A stretch of 64,000 bases of DNA from an uncultured Prevotella sp. (GTDB lineage: Bacteria > Bacteroidota > Bacteroidia > Bacteroidales > Bacteroidaceae). The stretch is taken from positions 106,089 through 170,088 of the forward strand of contig CAKPZJ010000001.1 in assembly GCA_934204655.1 (NCBI GenBank). Reading direction: 5' to 3'. Under the pieces are notes generated by a model, which was not told the DNA's origin, ran no database searches, and was given only the letters and a program-made list of their open reading frames with translations. Positions 18,115-26,929 of this stretch are shown here, one piece after another; within the stretch, counting starts at the first letter, position 1, and every line of letters begins with the position of its first letter. Position numbers and translations under genes: made by a program.

Positions 18115-18987
18115 ATGGAGAAACGTAGGACTACATATCGCAGCCCGGCGGCCGGTCGCCGTCGTGGCCGTAGCAAGCGCTCATCGCGTAGGCATGGCTC
18201 CCTCTTCAGCCGTTGCCGTCTGCCGCGGTGGGCTTTCTGGCTTGGTGGTCTCTGCGTGGCCGTCCTCTACTGCTGGGCGTTCTACTATTTCTTTGTCGGC
18301 CCCACCGGGTTTCGCTGGAGAGCCCTCTATGGCGACTCTAAGTATCCCGATGGTTACGAGATACATGGTATCGACATTTCTCATTATCAGGGGAAGATAG
18401 ATTGGGACGAGCTACAGCACGCCATGATTGGCGGCTGTCCTCTTCGCTTCATTATCATAAAATCTACTGAGGGCGCGAGTCGTATGGACGCCAATTTCGC
18501 CGACAACTTTGACAACGCGCTCGAATATGGCTTCATCCGTGGTGCCTATCACTTCTGGAGCAACAAGTCTTCGGCTCGCGAGCAGGCTTATTACTTCCTC
18601 AAGCAAGTCCGCCTTGAAGAGGGCGATCTTCCTCCTATCCTTGACATCGAGCATGCTCCTAAGGACAAGACTGTCGAGGACTTCCAGCGCGACGTGCTTA
18701 CCTGGCTCCACATAGTAGAGGACCGCTATCATGTCAAACCTATCCTCTATACTTACTACAAGTTCAAGGAGCGCTACCTGAGTGCTCCCGTCTTTGACGA
18801 CTACCCTTACTGGATAGCCCATTACTATGTGCCCAAGGTAGAATACAAAGGCGCGTGGAAATTCTGGCAACATACCGATGCTGGCCGTCTTCCCGGCATC
18901 AAGGGGTATGTCGATTTCAATGTTTATAATGGTTCTTACTACGACCTGAAGAAGCTTACCATCGGTAGTAAGGAAGATGTGTATTGA
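18115..18987 (+). CDS. Membrane-anchored GH25 muramidase (lysozyme)
   Basis: 290 aa. The first 36 residues are very basic, followed by one membrane segment (about 38-60, WAFWLGGLCVAVLYCWAFYY), so the enzyme should face the periplasm. The GH25 core is complete: IHGIDISHYQG (first catalytic Asp), IIIKSTEGAS, ILDIEHAP (DxE pair), YWIAHYYV and FWQHTDAG. It would cleave MurNAc-GlcNAc bonds of peptidoglycan. The start codon follows the pfp terminator by two bases, leaving no room for its own promoter except inside or upstream of the hairpin. Confidence 0.92.
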   Translation: MEKRRTTYRSPAAGRRRGRSKRSSRRHGSLFSRCRLPRWAFWLGGLCVAVLYCWAFYYFFVGPTGFRWRALYGDSKYPDGYEIHGIDISHYQGKIDWDELQHAMIGGCPLRFIIIKSTEGASRMDANFADNFDNALEYGFIRGAYHFWSNKSSAREQAYYFLKQVRLEEGDLPPILDIEHAPKDKTVEDFQRDVLTWLHIVEDRYHVKPILYTYYKFKERYLSAPVFDDYPYWIAHYYVPKVEYKGAWKFWQHTDAGRLPGIKGYVDFNVYNGSYYDLKKLTIGSKEDVY

Positions 18988-19003
18988 CGGAGTCGTCGCC
19001 AGC

Positions 19004-19864
19004 CTATGCTCTGCCGAACACTAAGCAGGCCCAGTCGCCCAGTGTGTGTCGGGCGGTCTCTTGCAGACCTAAGGCAGTGGCCCGCTCGTTCAGCATGGGT
19101 ATGTCGGTAGGGTAGAAACCGCTTAGTATAAGCGTGGCACCGGTCGCCATGACCCGTACGAACCGCTCCATGTCGGCCAGCAGTATGTTGCGGTTTATGT
19201 TGGCCATCACCACGTCAAAGGGAGTGGTCAGCGTGTCGGTCACGCGGGCATCGCCTAACCTTATGTCCAGCATCACGTGGTTAATGTCGCCATTGTGACG
19301 TGCATTGTTTACACTCCACTCATCTATGTCGTACCCCACACAGGTCGCGGCCCCCAACTTGGCAGCCGCTATGGACAGTATGCCCGTGCCCGTACCACAG
19401 TCTAAGGTGCGGAGCCCCCGCAGGTTCATGTCGAGCAGCGTGGCTATTATCATCTGGGTAGTTTCGTGTGTGCCCGTACCAAATGCCTGTCGCGCGTCGA
19501 TGCCTATCAGGATGGCGTCCTTGTCGGCCGATGGGGTAGGCATCTTGGCATCGTAAATCACCATCCGGCGGTCTATGCGGATAGGCTCAAATCCCTGCTC
19601 TTCCCACTCTCGGTTCCAGTCTTGGTCTTCCACCTTATTAATAATATACGATATGTTTACCCCGTCAATGGGAAAATCGGCCAGAGCCTGCTCCAGCGCG
19701 CCGCGGTCCATCAGCTGTTCCTGTACGTAGCCGTCCAGTCCGCTGGGCGTGTCTTCAAATGATTCAAAACCGGCCTCGCCAGCCATATCGGCTATCAGGT
19801 CTTTTACAGTTTGCATCAGCGCGGGGTCGCATTGTATGCAGAAGTGAGCTGCCAGGTATCTCAT
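19004..19864 (-). CDS. prmA: Ribosomal protein L11 methyltransferase
   Basis: 286 aa SAM-dependent methyltransferase that trimethylates L11. An N-terminal substrate-recognition domain (about 1-110, including WNREWEEQGFEPI) leads into the Rossmann core: DARQAFGTGTHETTQM, LDCGTGTGILSIAAAKLGA (motif I) and VMANINRNIL (motif IV), which are diagnostic for PrmA. The gene is convergent with the GH25 gene, with 16 bases between stops. Confidence 0.95.
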   Translation of the reverse strand: MRYLAAHFCIQCDPALMQTVKDLIADMAGEAGFESFEDTPSGLDGYVQEQLMDRGALEQALADFPIDGVNISYIINKVEDQDWNREWEEQGFEPIRIDRRMVIYDAKMPTPSADKDAILIGIDARQAFGTGTHETTQMIIATLLDMNLRGLRTLDCGTGTGILSIAAAKLGAATCVGYDIDEWSVNNARHNGDINHVMLDIRLGDARVTDTLTTPFDVVMANINRNILLADMERFVRVMATGATLILSGFYPTDIPMLNERATALGLQETARHTLGDWACLVFGRA

Positions 19865-19904
19865 AGTGTCGCGTAGTGGTGATTAAACATTTCTAATTCG
19901 GTTG

Positions 19905-19912
19905 CAAATTTA
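19905..19912 (-). promoter_or_regulatory. -7 box for prmA (TAAATTTG)
   Basis: TAAATTTG, 40 bases upstream of the prmA start and divergent from the next promoter. Confidence 0.55.
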
Positions 19913-19936
19913 TAAAAAATAGGGAAAAACCTACCA

Positions 19937-19962
19937 TTGTTTAGGGTTTTTCCTTAATTTTG
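19937..19962 (+). promoter_or_regulatory. Promoter with TTG and TAATTTTG elements
   Basis: TTG at 19937-19939 and TAATTTTG at 19955-19962 with a 15-base gap between them. The expected transcript start near 19970 rules out a protein start at 19960 and supports one of the later ATG codons. Confidence 0.6.
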
Positions 19963-20025
19963 CAACTGCAATGGTGCTATTTTTGCACTATGAAAATTGT
20001 AGAGATAATAATTATGCGAATGAAT

Positions 20026-20973
20026 ATGAAGAAAATCTTTCTGCTTGCAGTCCTCATCGGAGCAATGCCAGTCGCTATGATGGCGCAGGACGACGATCTT
20101 TACTTCACACCGAAGAAGAAGACCGACAGCAACAGCTCCCTTTCTTCTGAGCAGCCTGCCTACTATGTGGGCAGCAACCGCAACGTAGACGAGTATAACC
20201 GCCGGGGCAAGTACTGGAGCCACTACCAGAAAATTGGTTCTGACGGCAAGGGCAATGACATCATCCAGTTTCAGAAAGGCAATGGCGTGTATCCTGACTC
20301 TGCTTATATCGACACTACTTTTGTCGGCAAGTATTACGATACTATGCTCGACGGTGACTACGCTTACTCCCAGCGCATGAGTCGTTGGGACGGCTTCTAC
20401 GACCCTTGGCTCTACGGTTACCGTTGGGGCTTCGGCCCATACTGGCGTTCGGCCTGGTACGATCCTTGGTACTACAGCGCCTGGTACGACCCCTGGTATT
20501 ATGACTATTACGGCTGGGGCTGGCCCTATCGCTATGGCGGCTACTATGCCGGCTGGGGATACCCCTATTATTATGGTGGCTGGGGATGGCCTGGCTACTG
20601 GGGTGGAGGCTACGTGGCCCACTATGGCCCGTCTAATGGTTTTGCCGGCAGCCGTACATGGGGCGGCCCGTCGCGGGGCAGTGTCGGCAACGGCATGAGT
20701 TACGCCGGTCGTAACGCCACTACCTTTGGCGGCCGTACCAATACCGTACAGCGCAACAGCCAGACTTACGACCGCAACCGCCAGTTTGGCCAGCGCGTCA
20801 ATAACGACCGACAGACTCCTACCAACTTCGGCAACCGTACCTATAGCCCCTCTATGAATAGTGGTTCGTTCGGCGGTGGCTCGTTCGGTGGCGGCAGGCC
20901 ATCCGGTGGCTTCGGCGGCGGACACGTTGGAGGTGGCGGCGGAGGCGGCCATTTTGGCGGCGGTCACCGTTAA
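20026..20973 (+). CDS. Secreted Trp/Tyr/Gly-rich protein
   Basis: Not recognised by function. The ATG at 20026 gives a signal peptide MKKIFLLAVLIGAMPVAMMA before QDDD; ATGs at 20014 and 20020 in the same frame are alternatives. The mature protein has a polar first part (KKKTDSNSSLSSEQ), a central block of about 80 residues dominated by W, Y, G, D and P with repeats of WYDPWYY type, and a C-terminal Gly-rich tail (SFGGG and GGFGGGH units ending HFGGGHR). Such aromatic and Gly-rich proteins are often surface or matrix structural proteins; that is inference. Confidence 0.8.
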   Translation: MKKIFLLAVLIGAMPVAMMAQDDDLYFTPKKKTDSNSSLSSEQPAYYVGSNRNVDEYNRRGKYWSHYQKIGSDGKGNDIIQFQKGNGVYPDSAYIDTTFVGKYYDTMLDGDYAYSQRMSRWDGFYDPWLYGYRWGFGPYWRSAWYDPWYYSAWYDPWYYDYYGWGWPYRYGGYYAGWGYPYYYGGWGWPGYWGGGYVAHYGPSNGFAGSRTWGGPSRGSVGNGMSYAGRNATTFGGRTNTVQRNSQTYDRNRQFGQRVNNDRQTPTNFGNRTYSPSMNSGSFGGGSFGGGRPSGGFGGGHVGGGGGGGHFGGGHR

Positions 20974-21014
20974 CGCCCCTGTTCTTATCGTTTAACCCAT
21001 AAAAATATAATTGT

Positions 21015-22571
21015 ATGAAGACTAAATATATAGTAGTAGCGGCCTTGGCCTCGCTGATGACCTTGCCAGTGGCCGCGCAGGAGACTTATCAAGATACTAA
21101 GCTCATTGACAACGACCTCAACGGCACGGCGCGCTACGTGGGTATGGGTGGTGCCATGGAGGCCCTGGGTGCCGATATATCGACCATCAGCACCAACCCG
21201 GCAGGTCTCGGCCTGATGCGCAAGGGCCAGGTGAGCCTTACCGGAGGCCTGGTTTCGCAGTCGGATGCGAGCAATGACCTGCGCTATCGCGACATCAGTG
21301 TCCGTATTAATGGCAACCAGACCAATGCCAGCTTTGACCAGATAGGCATAGTCTACCCCGTTAGGTTTATGGGCCAGTCGCGCCTTACTCTCGGCTTCAA
21401 CTATCACAAGAGCCGCAACTTCGACCAGATCTTATCTGCTGGCGGCGTGCTTAACAACGCCTCGCAGGGCAAACTCTCGGCCCTCAAGTACGACAAAGTG
21501 GGCGAGTGGGGCTGGAACGGTGTTGATGCCAACTACCAGCGCCTGTTCGAGAAGACCGGCGAGGATGGTAAGAAGGTCATGGACTACTACAATGGCACGG
21601 CTTATCTCTTCGGCCAGTACCAGAAAGGCTATATCGGCGAGTACGACTTCAATATGAGCGGTAGTATCAACGACCGTGTGTACCTGGGCCTCACCGTGGG
21701 CCTGCACGATGTCAACTACCGTTCTAACAGCGTCTATACAGAGAACCTGGAACAGCAGGCAATATCGTCGAACTGGGAGAATCTGAAGATAGACGGTACC
21801 GGCTTTGATGTCAAGGTAGGTGCCATCTTCCTGCCGGTCGAGGGCTCGCCTTTCCGTATCGGTGTCTATGTTAACAGCCCTGTGTTCTACGATCTTAGTC
21901 TTACCGGTACCAATGCTCTTACTATCAACAGCCCCGCTGGCAATGGCAACTCTGACAACAACTGCTCTTACGACTACCGCGTCTATACTCCGTGGAAGTT
22001 TGGTGTCAGCTTAGGCCACACCGTGAGCAATGTCCTCGCCTTAGGCGCCACCTACGAGTACTCCGATTACAGCACCATCGACAACCGCGTTATCGACGGT
22101 AGCTATTACGACCCCTGGTATGGCGATGTCTACGACTCGAGCAGTAGCGACGATGCCATGAACAGTCATACTAAGAGCACCCTCAAGGGTGTTCATACCC
22201 TCAAGTTGGGTGCCGAGCTCAAGGTGCTGCCCACCCTGGCCCTGCGTGCCGGCTACAACTATCTCTCGGCCGTCTTTGATGAGCTCGGTTTCCGCGATGG
22301 CTCCATCGAGTCGCCCGGAGTGGGCTACGCCACCTCTACCAACTACACCAACTGGAAAGCCACTAACCGCTTTACCTGTGGACTGGGCTTCCAGGCCAGC
22401 AAGAACTTCAGCGTAGACCTGGCTTACCAGTACAGCCAGACCGATGGCGACTTCTACCCATTTATGAGCTACGATGGCGACACCAACCCAGCTAACAACT
22501 GCGTGGTTAACGCCACCCAGGTGAGCCACAAGCGCCACCAACTGATGGCTACACTCACTTACCGATTTTAA
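21015..22571 (+). CDS. FadL/OmpP1-like outer-membrane protein
   Basis: 518 aa with a signal peptide ending PVAAQ. The early GTARYVGMGGAMEALGADISTISTNPAGL is the hallmark of the OmpP1/FadL/TodX family (often annotated hemin receptor in Bacteroidetes), in which the N-terminal hatch fills a 14-strand barrel. Alternating strands and Tyr-rich turns run to the C-terminal Phe (LMATLTYRF). FadL proteins pass hydrophobic molecules across the outer membrane; the ligand here is unknown. It is 41 bases after the Trp/Tyr-rich gene and ends at a hairpin. Confidence 0.85.
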   Translation: MKTKYIVVAALASLMTLPVAAQETYQDTKLIDNDLNGTARYVGMGGAMEALGADISTISTNPAGLGLMRKGQVSLTGGLVSQSDASNDLRYRDISVRINGNQTNASFDQIGIVYPVRFMGQSRLTLGFNYHKSRNFDQILSAGGVLNNASQGKLSALKYDKVGEWGWNGVDANYQRLFEKTGEDGKKVMDYYNGTAYLFGQYQKGYIGEYDFNMSGSINDRVYLGLTVGLHDVNYRSNSVYTENLEQQAISSNWENLKIDGTGFDVKVGAIFLPVEGSPFRIGVYVNSPVFYDLSLTGTNALTINSPAGNGNSDNNCSYDYRVYTPWKFGVSLGHTVSNVLALGATYEYSDYSTIDNRVIDGSYYDPWYGDVYDSSSSDDAMNSHTKSTLKGVHTLKLGAELKVLPTLALRAGYNYLSAVFDELGFRDGSIESPGVGYATSTNYTNWKATNRFTCGLGFQASKNFSVDLAYQYSQTDGDFYPFMSYDGDTNPANNCVVNATQVSHKRHQLMATLTYRF

Positions 22572-22602
22572 GTGGGCCGCCCATACATTATCAACCTAAA
22601 TC

Positions 22603-22639
22603 GCACAGCCCAGGGGCTTTCAAGGCGCCTGGGCTGTGC
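22603..22639 (+). terminator. Strong hairpin after the FadL-like gene
   Basis: Perfect 12-bp arms GCACAGCCCAGG and CCTGGGCTGTGC around a 13-base loop. It lacks a clear T run, so it could be a terminator or an mRNA-stabilising end. Confidence 0.65.
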
Positions 22640-22749
22640 TGTATTAATATAATAAGGTATATGCCTGTACCGCCCGCCACGGTCATGGCCAGTAGGGCCA
22701 TGGTCACGGCTCCACGGGCAACCATCATCCCCATAACACTAAGAACCGT

Positions 22750-22977
22750 ATGAGAAAAACTAACGAACAGCGATGGCAGGAAAACTACGACCAGCTCATG
22801 GCCTACGTCCTGGAGCACCACCAGTTGCCCAATAAGAAGAAGTCTGAGAAGCGCGGCCTGCTCAACTGGTGGAAGTACAACCAGCGCCTTATCCGCCAGG
22901 GCAAGCTAAGCCCCGAACGGACAGAGCGGTTGCGCCAACTTAGCAACTTGCGCACTGTGCGGGTACTGTGGACATAG
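22750..22977 (+). CDS. Stand-alone helicase-associated (HA) domain protein
   Basis: 75 aa. The pattern RWQENYDQLMAYVLEHHQLP...LLNWWKYNQRLIRQGKLSPERTERLRQL matches the HA domain that normally occurs as repeats at the C-terminus of superfamily 2 helicases. Here it is a complete short gene with no helicase next to it. It may bind nucleic acid. It stops four bases before the convergent S46 peptidase gene ends. Confidence 0.75.
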   Translation: MRKTNEQRWQENYDQLMAYVLEHHQLPNKKKSEKRGLLNWWKYNQRLIRQGKLSPERTERLRQLSNLRTVRVLWT

Positions 22978-22981
22978 CTCC

Positions 22982-25099
22982 CTACAGCGCCCCGAGTTCG
23001 GCGAGGATGTACTGAGTGTGCGATAGATGGCGCACTACCCATAGTATATAGTCAGTGCTTACCACTATGTTGCGCATATACCGCGGGTCGTTGCGGTAGA
23101 TACTGAATGTACTCTCAGCCGTACGGTCGAAGTTGAGCCCTACCAGCTCGCCGCGCGCATTGAGTACTGCGCTACCGCTGTTGCCAGCCGCTGTCTCGGC
23201 ATTGGTGGTAAAGCAGGCTATCGTCCTTTGCGTGGCTGCCCCTAACAGTCTTCTGAACTTAGGCGACACCGTGTCGGTGCGCGCCAGCATCTCGTCCATA
23301 TACCCTATGTCCGTTACCCGTCCGGTAGAGAAGCGCAGCGTGTGGTTAGCGTCATACGGCTCGATGCTTCTGGCACCCATTTCGTGCTTGGCACGCATGT
23401 ATGTATTGTACAGTAGGGTGTTGAGCCTTCGCCAGGGCATGGCCGCACGCGTCTGGCGTTGCACCCGGTTTATGTAGATGTCCAGGCAGATGCGGTAGAG
23501 CGTGTCGGTGGTCAGGGCGGCGGTTCCCTTGTCAATGCTCTCAGTTAAGAAACGCTCCAGGCGGGCACTGTCTGTCAGCAACGATGTGGCGTACAGCCTG
23601 TCCATATCCACGGGCCGGCGCAGGGCCTGTGGCAGCAGCTCCCGAGGCACTGCCCGTAGGTAGAAGGGCATCACCGTCTTCATCATACCGCAGTCCTCTG
23701 CCATACTGATAGACGGGAAAAACTCCCGCACGTTGCGCCTGATGGCAGCGATCTCCCGGGCCATGTCCCGGGCCCTCGTCTTGCGTTTGGCCACGTCTAT
23801 GGCTACCAGCTTCTCAAACTTTCCGGCAAAGGGGATGATGCCGGCTCCGCTGCCCACCAACTGGTCAAACGCCTCGTCCATGTGGTTATATACCGTGACC
23901 CTCGTGTACACGCTGTCCATCCTGTCTATGAGTCGCGCCCCATAGCGCTGCTGTCGCCGCGGATTGCTGTCTATCCATTGTTGCAGCCTCAGGTCTTCTG
24001 CCCGTTTCTGCGCCACCAGCCCGGTGGCCCTTACGCCCTGTATCTCGCCCATCGAGCGCAGATACACATTCCTCAGCTTGTTGATACGTACATCATAGCC
24101 CGACCGCGACACCCCTGTGGCTCGCTGCCGACAGCTGTCCAGAAAGTCTATCTTGGCTTTGAGCGCGTCGGCGCGTAGCTGGGTGTCGTGGTTCACTATC
24201 CTGTCCAGCGCCAAGGCCGGTATGTGCTTGCGCGTCTGCGACGGATAGCCCATTACCAAGGTCAGGTCGCCCACGGCCACACCCTGCCGGGCCAGCCGTA
24301 GGTACGACTGCGGATGGTAAGGCACGTTGTCCGGTGCGTACGATGCCGGTTCGCCCTGTGGCGAGGCATATACGCGCAGAAAAGCGAAGTCGCACGAGTA
24401 GCGCGGCCATCGCCAGTTGTCGGCATCGCCCCCGTAGCCCCCTAACCACAGCGGCGGGCAGGCCACGATACGTACATCGCTGAAGGTGCGGTAGCGGGCC
24501 AGCACAAACTGCTGGTTGCCCATCATGCTGTACACACGGCGCGTCACCCCGTAAGGCTCGTTGCTGCTGCCCGCCAGGGCCCGTGTGCGCTTCTCGGCAA
24601 TGGCGTCGCGGTGGGCCGTGTCCATGGTGTCGGTGCCGGCCAGCACCTGGCTGGTAATGTCGGTTACCGACAGTAGCTGGTGTACCTGCAGATTGAATAG
24701 CGGTGCCTCTTCCTCGCGTCGCGAGGCCCAGCAGCCATAGCGCAGATAGTCATTGTCGCCCTTGGCCAGCCGCTGCACGTAGCTGTTCACGCAGTGGAAA
24801 TTGGTAAGAACCAGTCCGTCGGCCGAAACAAACGAGGCCGAGGCGTAGGGAGAGGCCAGCCCATTGTCTACGCTCAGCGAGAGCGCTGCCCCGGCGGCAC
24901 ACCGCCGGTTAATGGCGTAGATGTCTTTCTTGGAGAGCTTCAGCCCGTCCTGCCTGAGCAGGGCCAGCACATCGCGGCTTACCATCTGCTGAGGCATCCA
25001 CATGCCTGTCGATACAGGAGCCGTTACGGGGTCCGGTGTGGCCCCGCCCACGGTAAGCCTGGCGATAAGCGCTATACATAATAGTACCGATAGTCTCAT
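22982..25099 (-). CDS. dpp11: S46 family dipeptidyl-peptidase, DPP11-like
   Basis: 705 aa, periplasmic serine exopeptidase. A signal peptide covers about the first 20 residues. The triad is visible: His102 in LTNFHCVN, Asp in the NWRWPRYSCDFAFLRVY region, and Ser in NAETAAGNSGSAV. In this family the residue after NFD near the C-terminus sets specificity: Gly in DPP7 and Arg in DPP11. Here it is NFDR, pointing to removal of Asp/Glu dipeptides from N-termini. It lies 39 bases after the second DUF4876 gene on the same strand and may belong to that locus. Confidence 0.88.
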   Translation of the reverse strand: MRLSVLLCIALIARLTVGGATPDPVTAPVSTGMWMPQQMVSRDVLALLRQDGLKLSKKDIYAINRRCAAGAALSLSVDNGLASPYASASFVSADGLVLTNFHCVNSYVQRLAKGDNDYLRYGCWASRREEEAPLFNLQVHQLLSVTDITSQVLAGTDTMDTAHRDAIAEKRTRALAGSSNEPYGVTRRVYSMMGNQQFVLARYRTFSDVRIVACPPLWLGGYGGDADNWRWPRYSCDFAFLRVYASPQGEPASYAPDNVPYHPQSYLRLARQGVAVGDLTLVMGYPSQTRKHIPALALDRIVNHDTQLRADALKAKIDFLDSCRQRATGVSRSGYDVRINKLRNVYLRSMGEIQGVRATGLVAQKRAEDLRLQQWIDSNPRRQQRYGARLIDRMDSVYTRVTVYNHMDEAFDQLVGSGAGIIPFAGKFEKLVAIDVAKRKTRARDMAREIAAIRRNVREFFPSISMAEDCGMMKTVMPFYLRAVPRELLPQALRRPVDMDRLYATSLLTDSARLERFLTESIDKGTAALTTDTLYRICLDIYINRVQRQTRAAMPWRRLNTLLYNTYMRAKHEMGARSIEPYDANHTLRFSTGRVTDIGYMDEMLARTDTVSPKFRRLLGAATQRTIACFTTNAETAAGNSGSAVLNARGELVGLNFDRTAESTFSIYRNDPRYMRNIVVSTDYILWVVRHLSHTQYILAELGAL

Positions 25100-25138
25100 A
25101 TCTATGGTCGGGTTGTGTTTATACCTTGTTATGGTGGT

Positions 25139-26680
25139 TTATCTTACCACTATCTTCTTGCCATCGCGTATGTATATGCCGGCTGGGAGCTGCGTGCCCT
25201 CTACCTTGACACCCTGCAGGGTATAGGTGCCCTTGCGTGCCGTGGTATTGGTGGTCGGGGTGTGTATGCCCGTTATCACCTCATCGGGGGTTACACCTCC
25301 CCAGGCTATGCTGGTCTCCTCCTCGTTCAGATAGTTCAGGTATATGAAGAACCGCCCCTCTCTTTCCAGGTCTATCTTCATGCTCTTAGGATTGCCGTTG
25401 ACCATGTCGCGCACGAAACGTACGTTGCCCTTCTCGTTGACCAGCTTCATGGGATAGCGCTTGGTGTTGCTGCTGTTGGTAAACACACCTGCCGAGTAGC
25501 GCTCGTCGTCATCTTCTATCCAGTTGTCAGCTCCTGCCGAGGCCAGGCTGCGCTGAGCCTTGGTGTAGTACACGCGGTGCTCGCCGGGAGCACCCACCAG
25601 GATGTAGGGAGAGTTGTTGGCTATGACGGTGTTGCCCACATAACTGTTAAACTTCACTTTGCTGCCCGATATAGATACATAGGCTATGTACAGATCCTTG
25701 CCGGTGAAGAAGTAGCCCTTGGCGTTAAGCGGCAGATAGCCCGACTCGGGCACGGTTACCGTCTCCGCGGTGGCACCCCATACCTGGGTGTCGTAAGCCT
25801 TTCCCCCGATGGTGTTAGAGACCTCAAAGTCGGTGCAGCTGTTGTTAGTGTCGTACAGCATCACCCCTCCGTCGTGGCTCAGGGCTGTGCGGCGGTAAGC
25901 CACGTAGCCATCCTTGTTCATCTTGGCATTGGCCACCACATAGCCAGCGTCCTGTGAGTCGCTCAGACGTTTGCGCGTGGCGTCTATGGTGTACTCCGTG
26001 CCGTTGGCCTTGGTCTTCAGTATCTCTACGGCATCCATGGCATAGTAGGCGTTGAAGGGCAGATAGCGGTTGCCCGTAGTCTTGCCGTTGGCGTACACAT
26101 ACGTGCTCTCATCGCTGGCCGTCAGATGACTGCCGTTCTTCTGCGAGATGAGTACGATGCCTGCGTCGCCGCCATTGGTAAGGTTTACGGCCTTCATGTT
26201 GGCATTAAACGAGAAGACGAGCTTCAGGTTGGGCACATCGGCATTGTCTGTGCTCATGCCGCCAAACTCGAAGTCGGCCTTGCTCAGGTCGGGGCCGTTC
26301 TGAGCCACTGCGCTGTGGTCTATGGCACTCGCGGCTATCACCACGGTACCCCATGGCTTAACCATATACTCCCTGTCGTCGGGCAGCTGGTACACCTGCT
26401 TGAGCTTAACCTCGTAGCCAGTGCGCCCCTGGGCCAGATAGGCCCCCGTGCCGCTCTCGCTCTCGATGAGGCCGATGTACATACCGGCCACGTTGTACTC
26501 TTTGTCGGTGTTGTTGTGCAGTTCTATGTACTCCTCGCCGCCCGCGTAGTTCTTGTTAGAACCCACCTGGGTGGTGCCGGCATAGAACACCTTGCTGATA
26601 ACCATCTGTGCGTGGGCCTGCAGGGTCAGCATGAGCATGCCGGCCAGGGCCACGGTAACTCTTAATGTCAATTTAGTCAT
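25139..26680 (-). CDS. Secreted DUF4876-type protein with C-terminal tail
   Basis: 513 aa. Signal peptide ends QAHA-QMV. Residues about 25-200 (VISKVFYAG, GGEEYIELHNNTDKEYNVAGMYIGL) match the lamin-tail-like DUF4876 region also present in the lipoprotein encoded two genes upstream. After further beta-rich sequence the protein ends in GTQLPAGIYIRDGKKIVVR, a pattern (LxPGxYIxxGKKxxxK/R) shared by many secreted Bacteroidales proteins and similar to type IX secretion tails. Its ligand is unknown. It is part of the sigma/FecR/TonB locus. Confidence 0.78.
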   Translation of the reverse strand: MTKLTLRVTVALAGMLMLTLQAHAQMVISKVFYAGTTQVGSNKNYAGGEEYIELHNNTDKEYNVAGMYIGLIESESGTGAYLAQGRTGYEVKLKQVYQLPDDREYMVKPWGTVVIAASAIDHSAVAQNGPDLSKADFEFGGMSTDNADVPNLKLVFSFNANMKAVNLTNGGDAGIVLISQKNGSHLTASDESTYVYANGKTTGNRYLPFNAYYAMDAVEILKTKANGTEYTIDATRKRLSDSQDAGYVVANAKMNKDGYVAYRRTALSHDGGVMLYDTNNSCTDFEVSNTIGGKAYDTQVWGATAETVTVPESGYLPLNAKGYFFTGKDLYIAYVSISGSKVKFNSYVGNTVIANNSPYILVGAPGEHRVYYTKAQRSLASAGADNWIEDDDERYSAGVFTNSSNTKRYPMKLVNEKGNVRFVRDMVNGNPKSMKIDLEREGRFFIYLNYLNEEETSIAWGGVTPDEVITGIHTPTTNTTARKGTYTLQGVKVEGTQLPAGIYIRDGKKIVVR

Positions 26681-26766
26681 AGTTGTTAACCTGATTTTTA
26701 TGATTGTTGTTTAATTGTTTGTGCAGGGCTGTCTGTTGTTAGCTGCGGGCCACTACGGACTCGGTT

Positions 26767-26844
26767 CTAAGACTTCGGATGTACATTCTAAGTCTTAGGA
26801 CGCACATCGGAAACCTTGGGATGTACGTCTGCTGACTTCCGATG
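26767..26844. repeat. Two consecutive inverted repeats between the DUF4876 and DUF6850 genes
   Basis: Hairpin A pairs CTAAGACTT (26767-26775) with AAGTCTTAG (26790-26798); hairpin B pairs ACATCGGAA (about 26804-26812) with TTCCGATGT (about 26836-26844). Both contain GATGTAC words, also found in the loop of the hairpin at 36226-36279. Could be a processing or attenuation site within the operon. Confidence 0.6.
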
Positions 26845-26929
26845 TAGCCCCGGCAGCCCAGGACTGTAGCCCGGGCCGCCGGCCACATGCTTATAATAGG
26901 TTTTGAATATTGCTGTAGGGGTGCTCCTG

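Noticed and set aside
19960..20013. Earlier start for the Trp/Tyr-rich protein
   Set aside because: It lies within the -7 element; the later ATG codons give a proper signal peptide.
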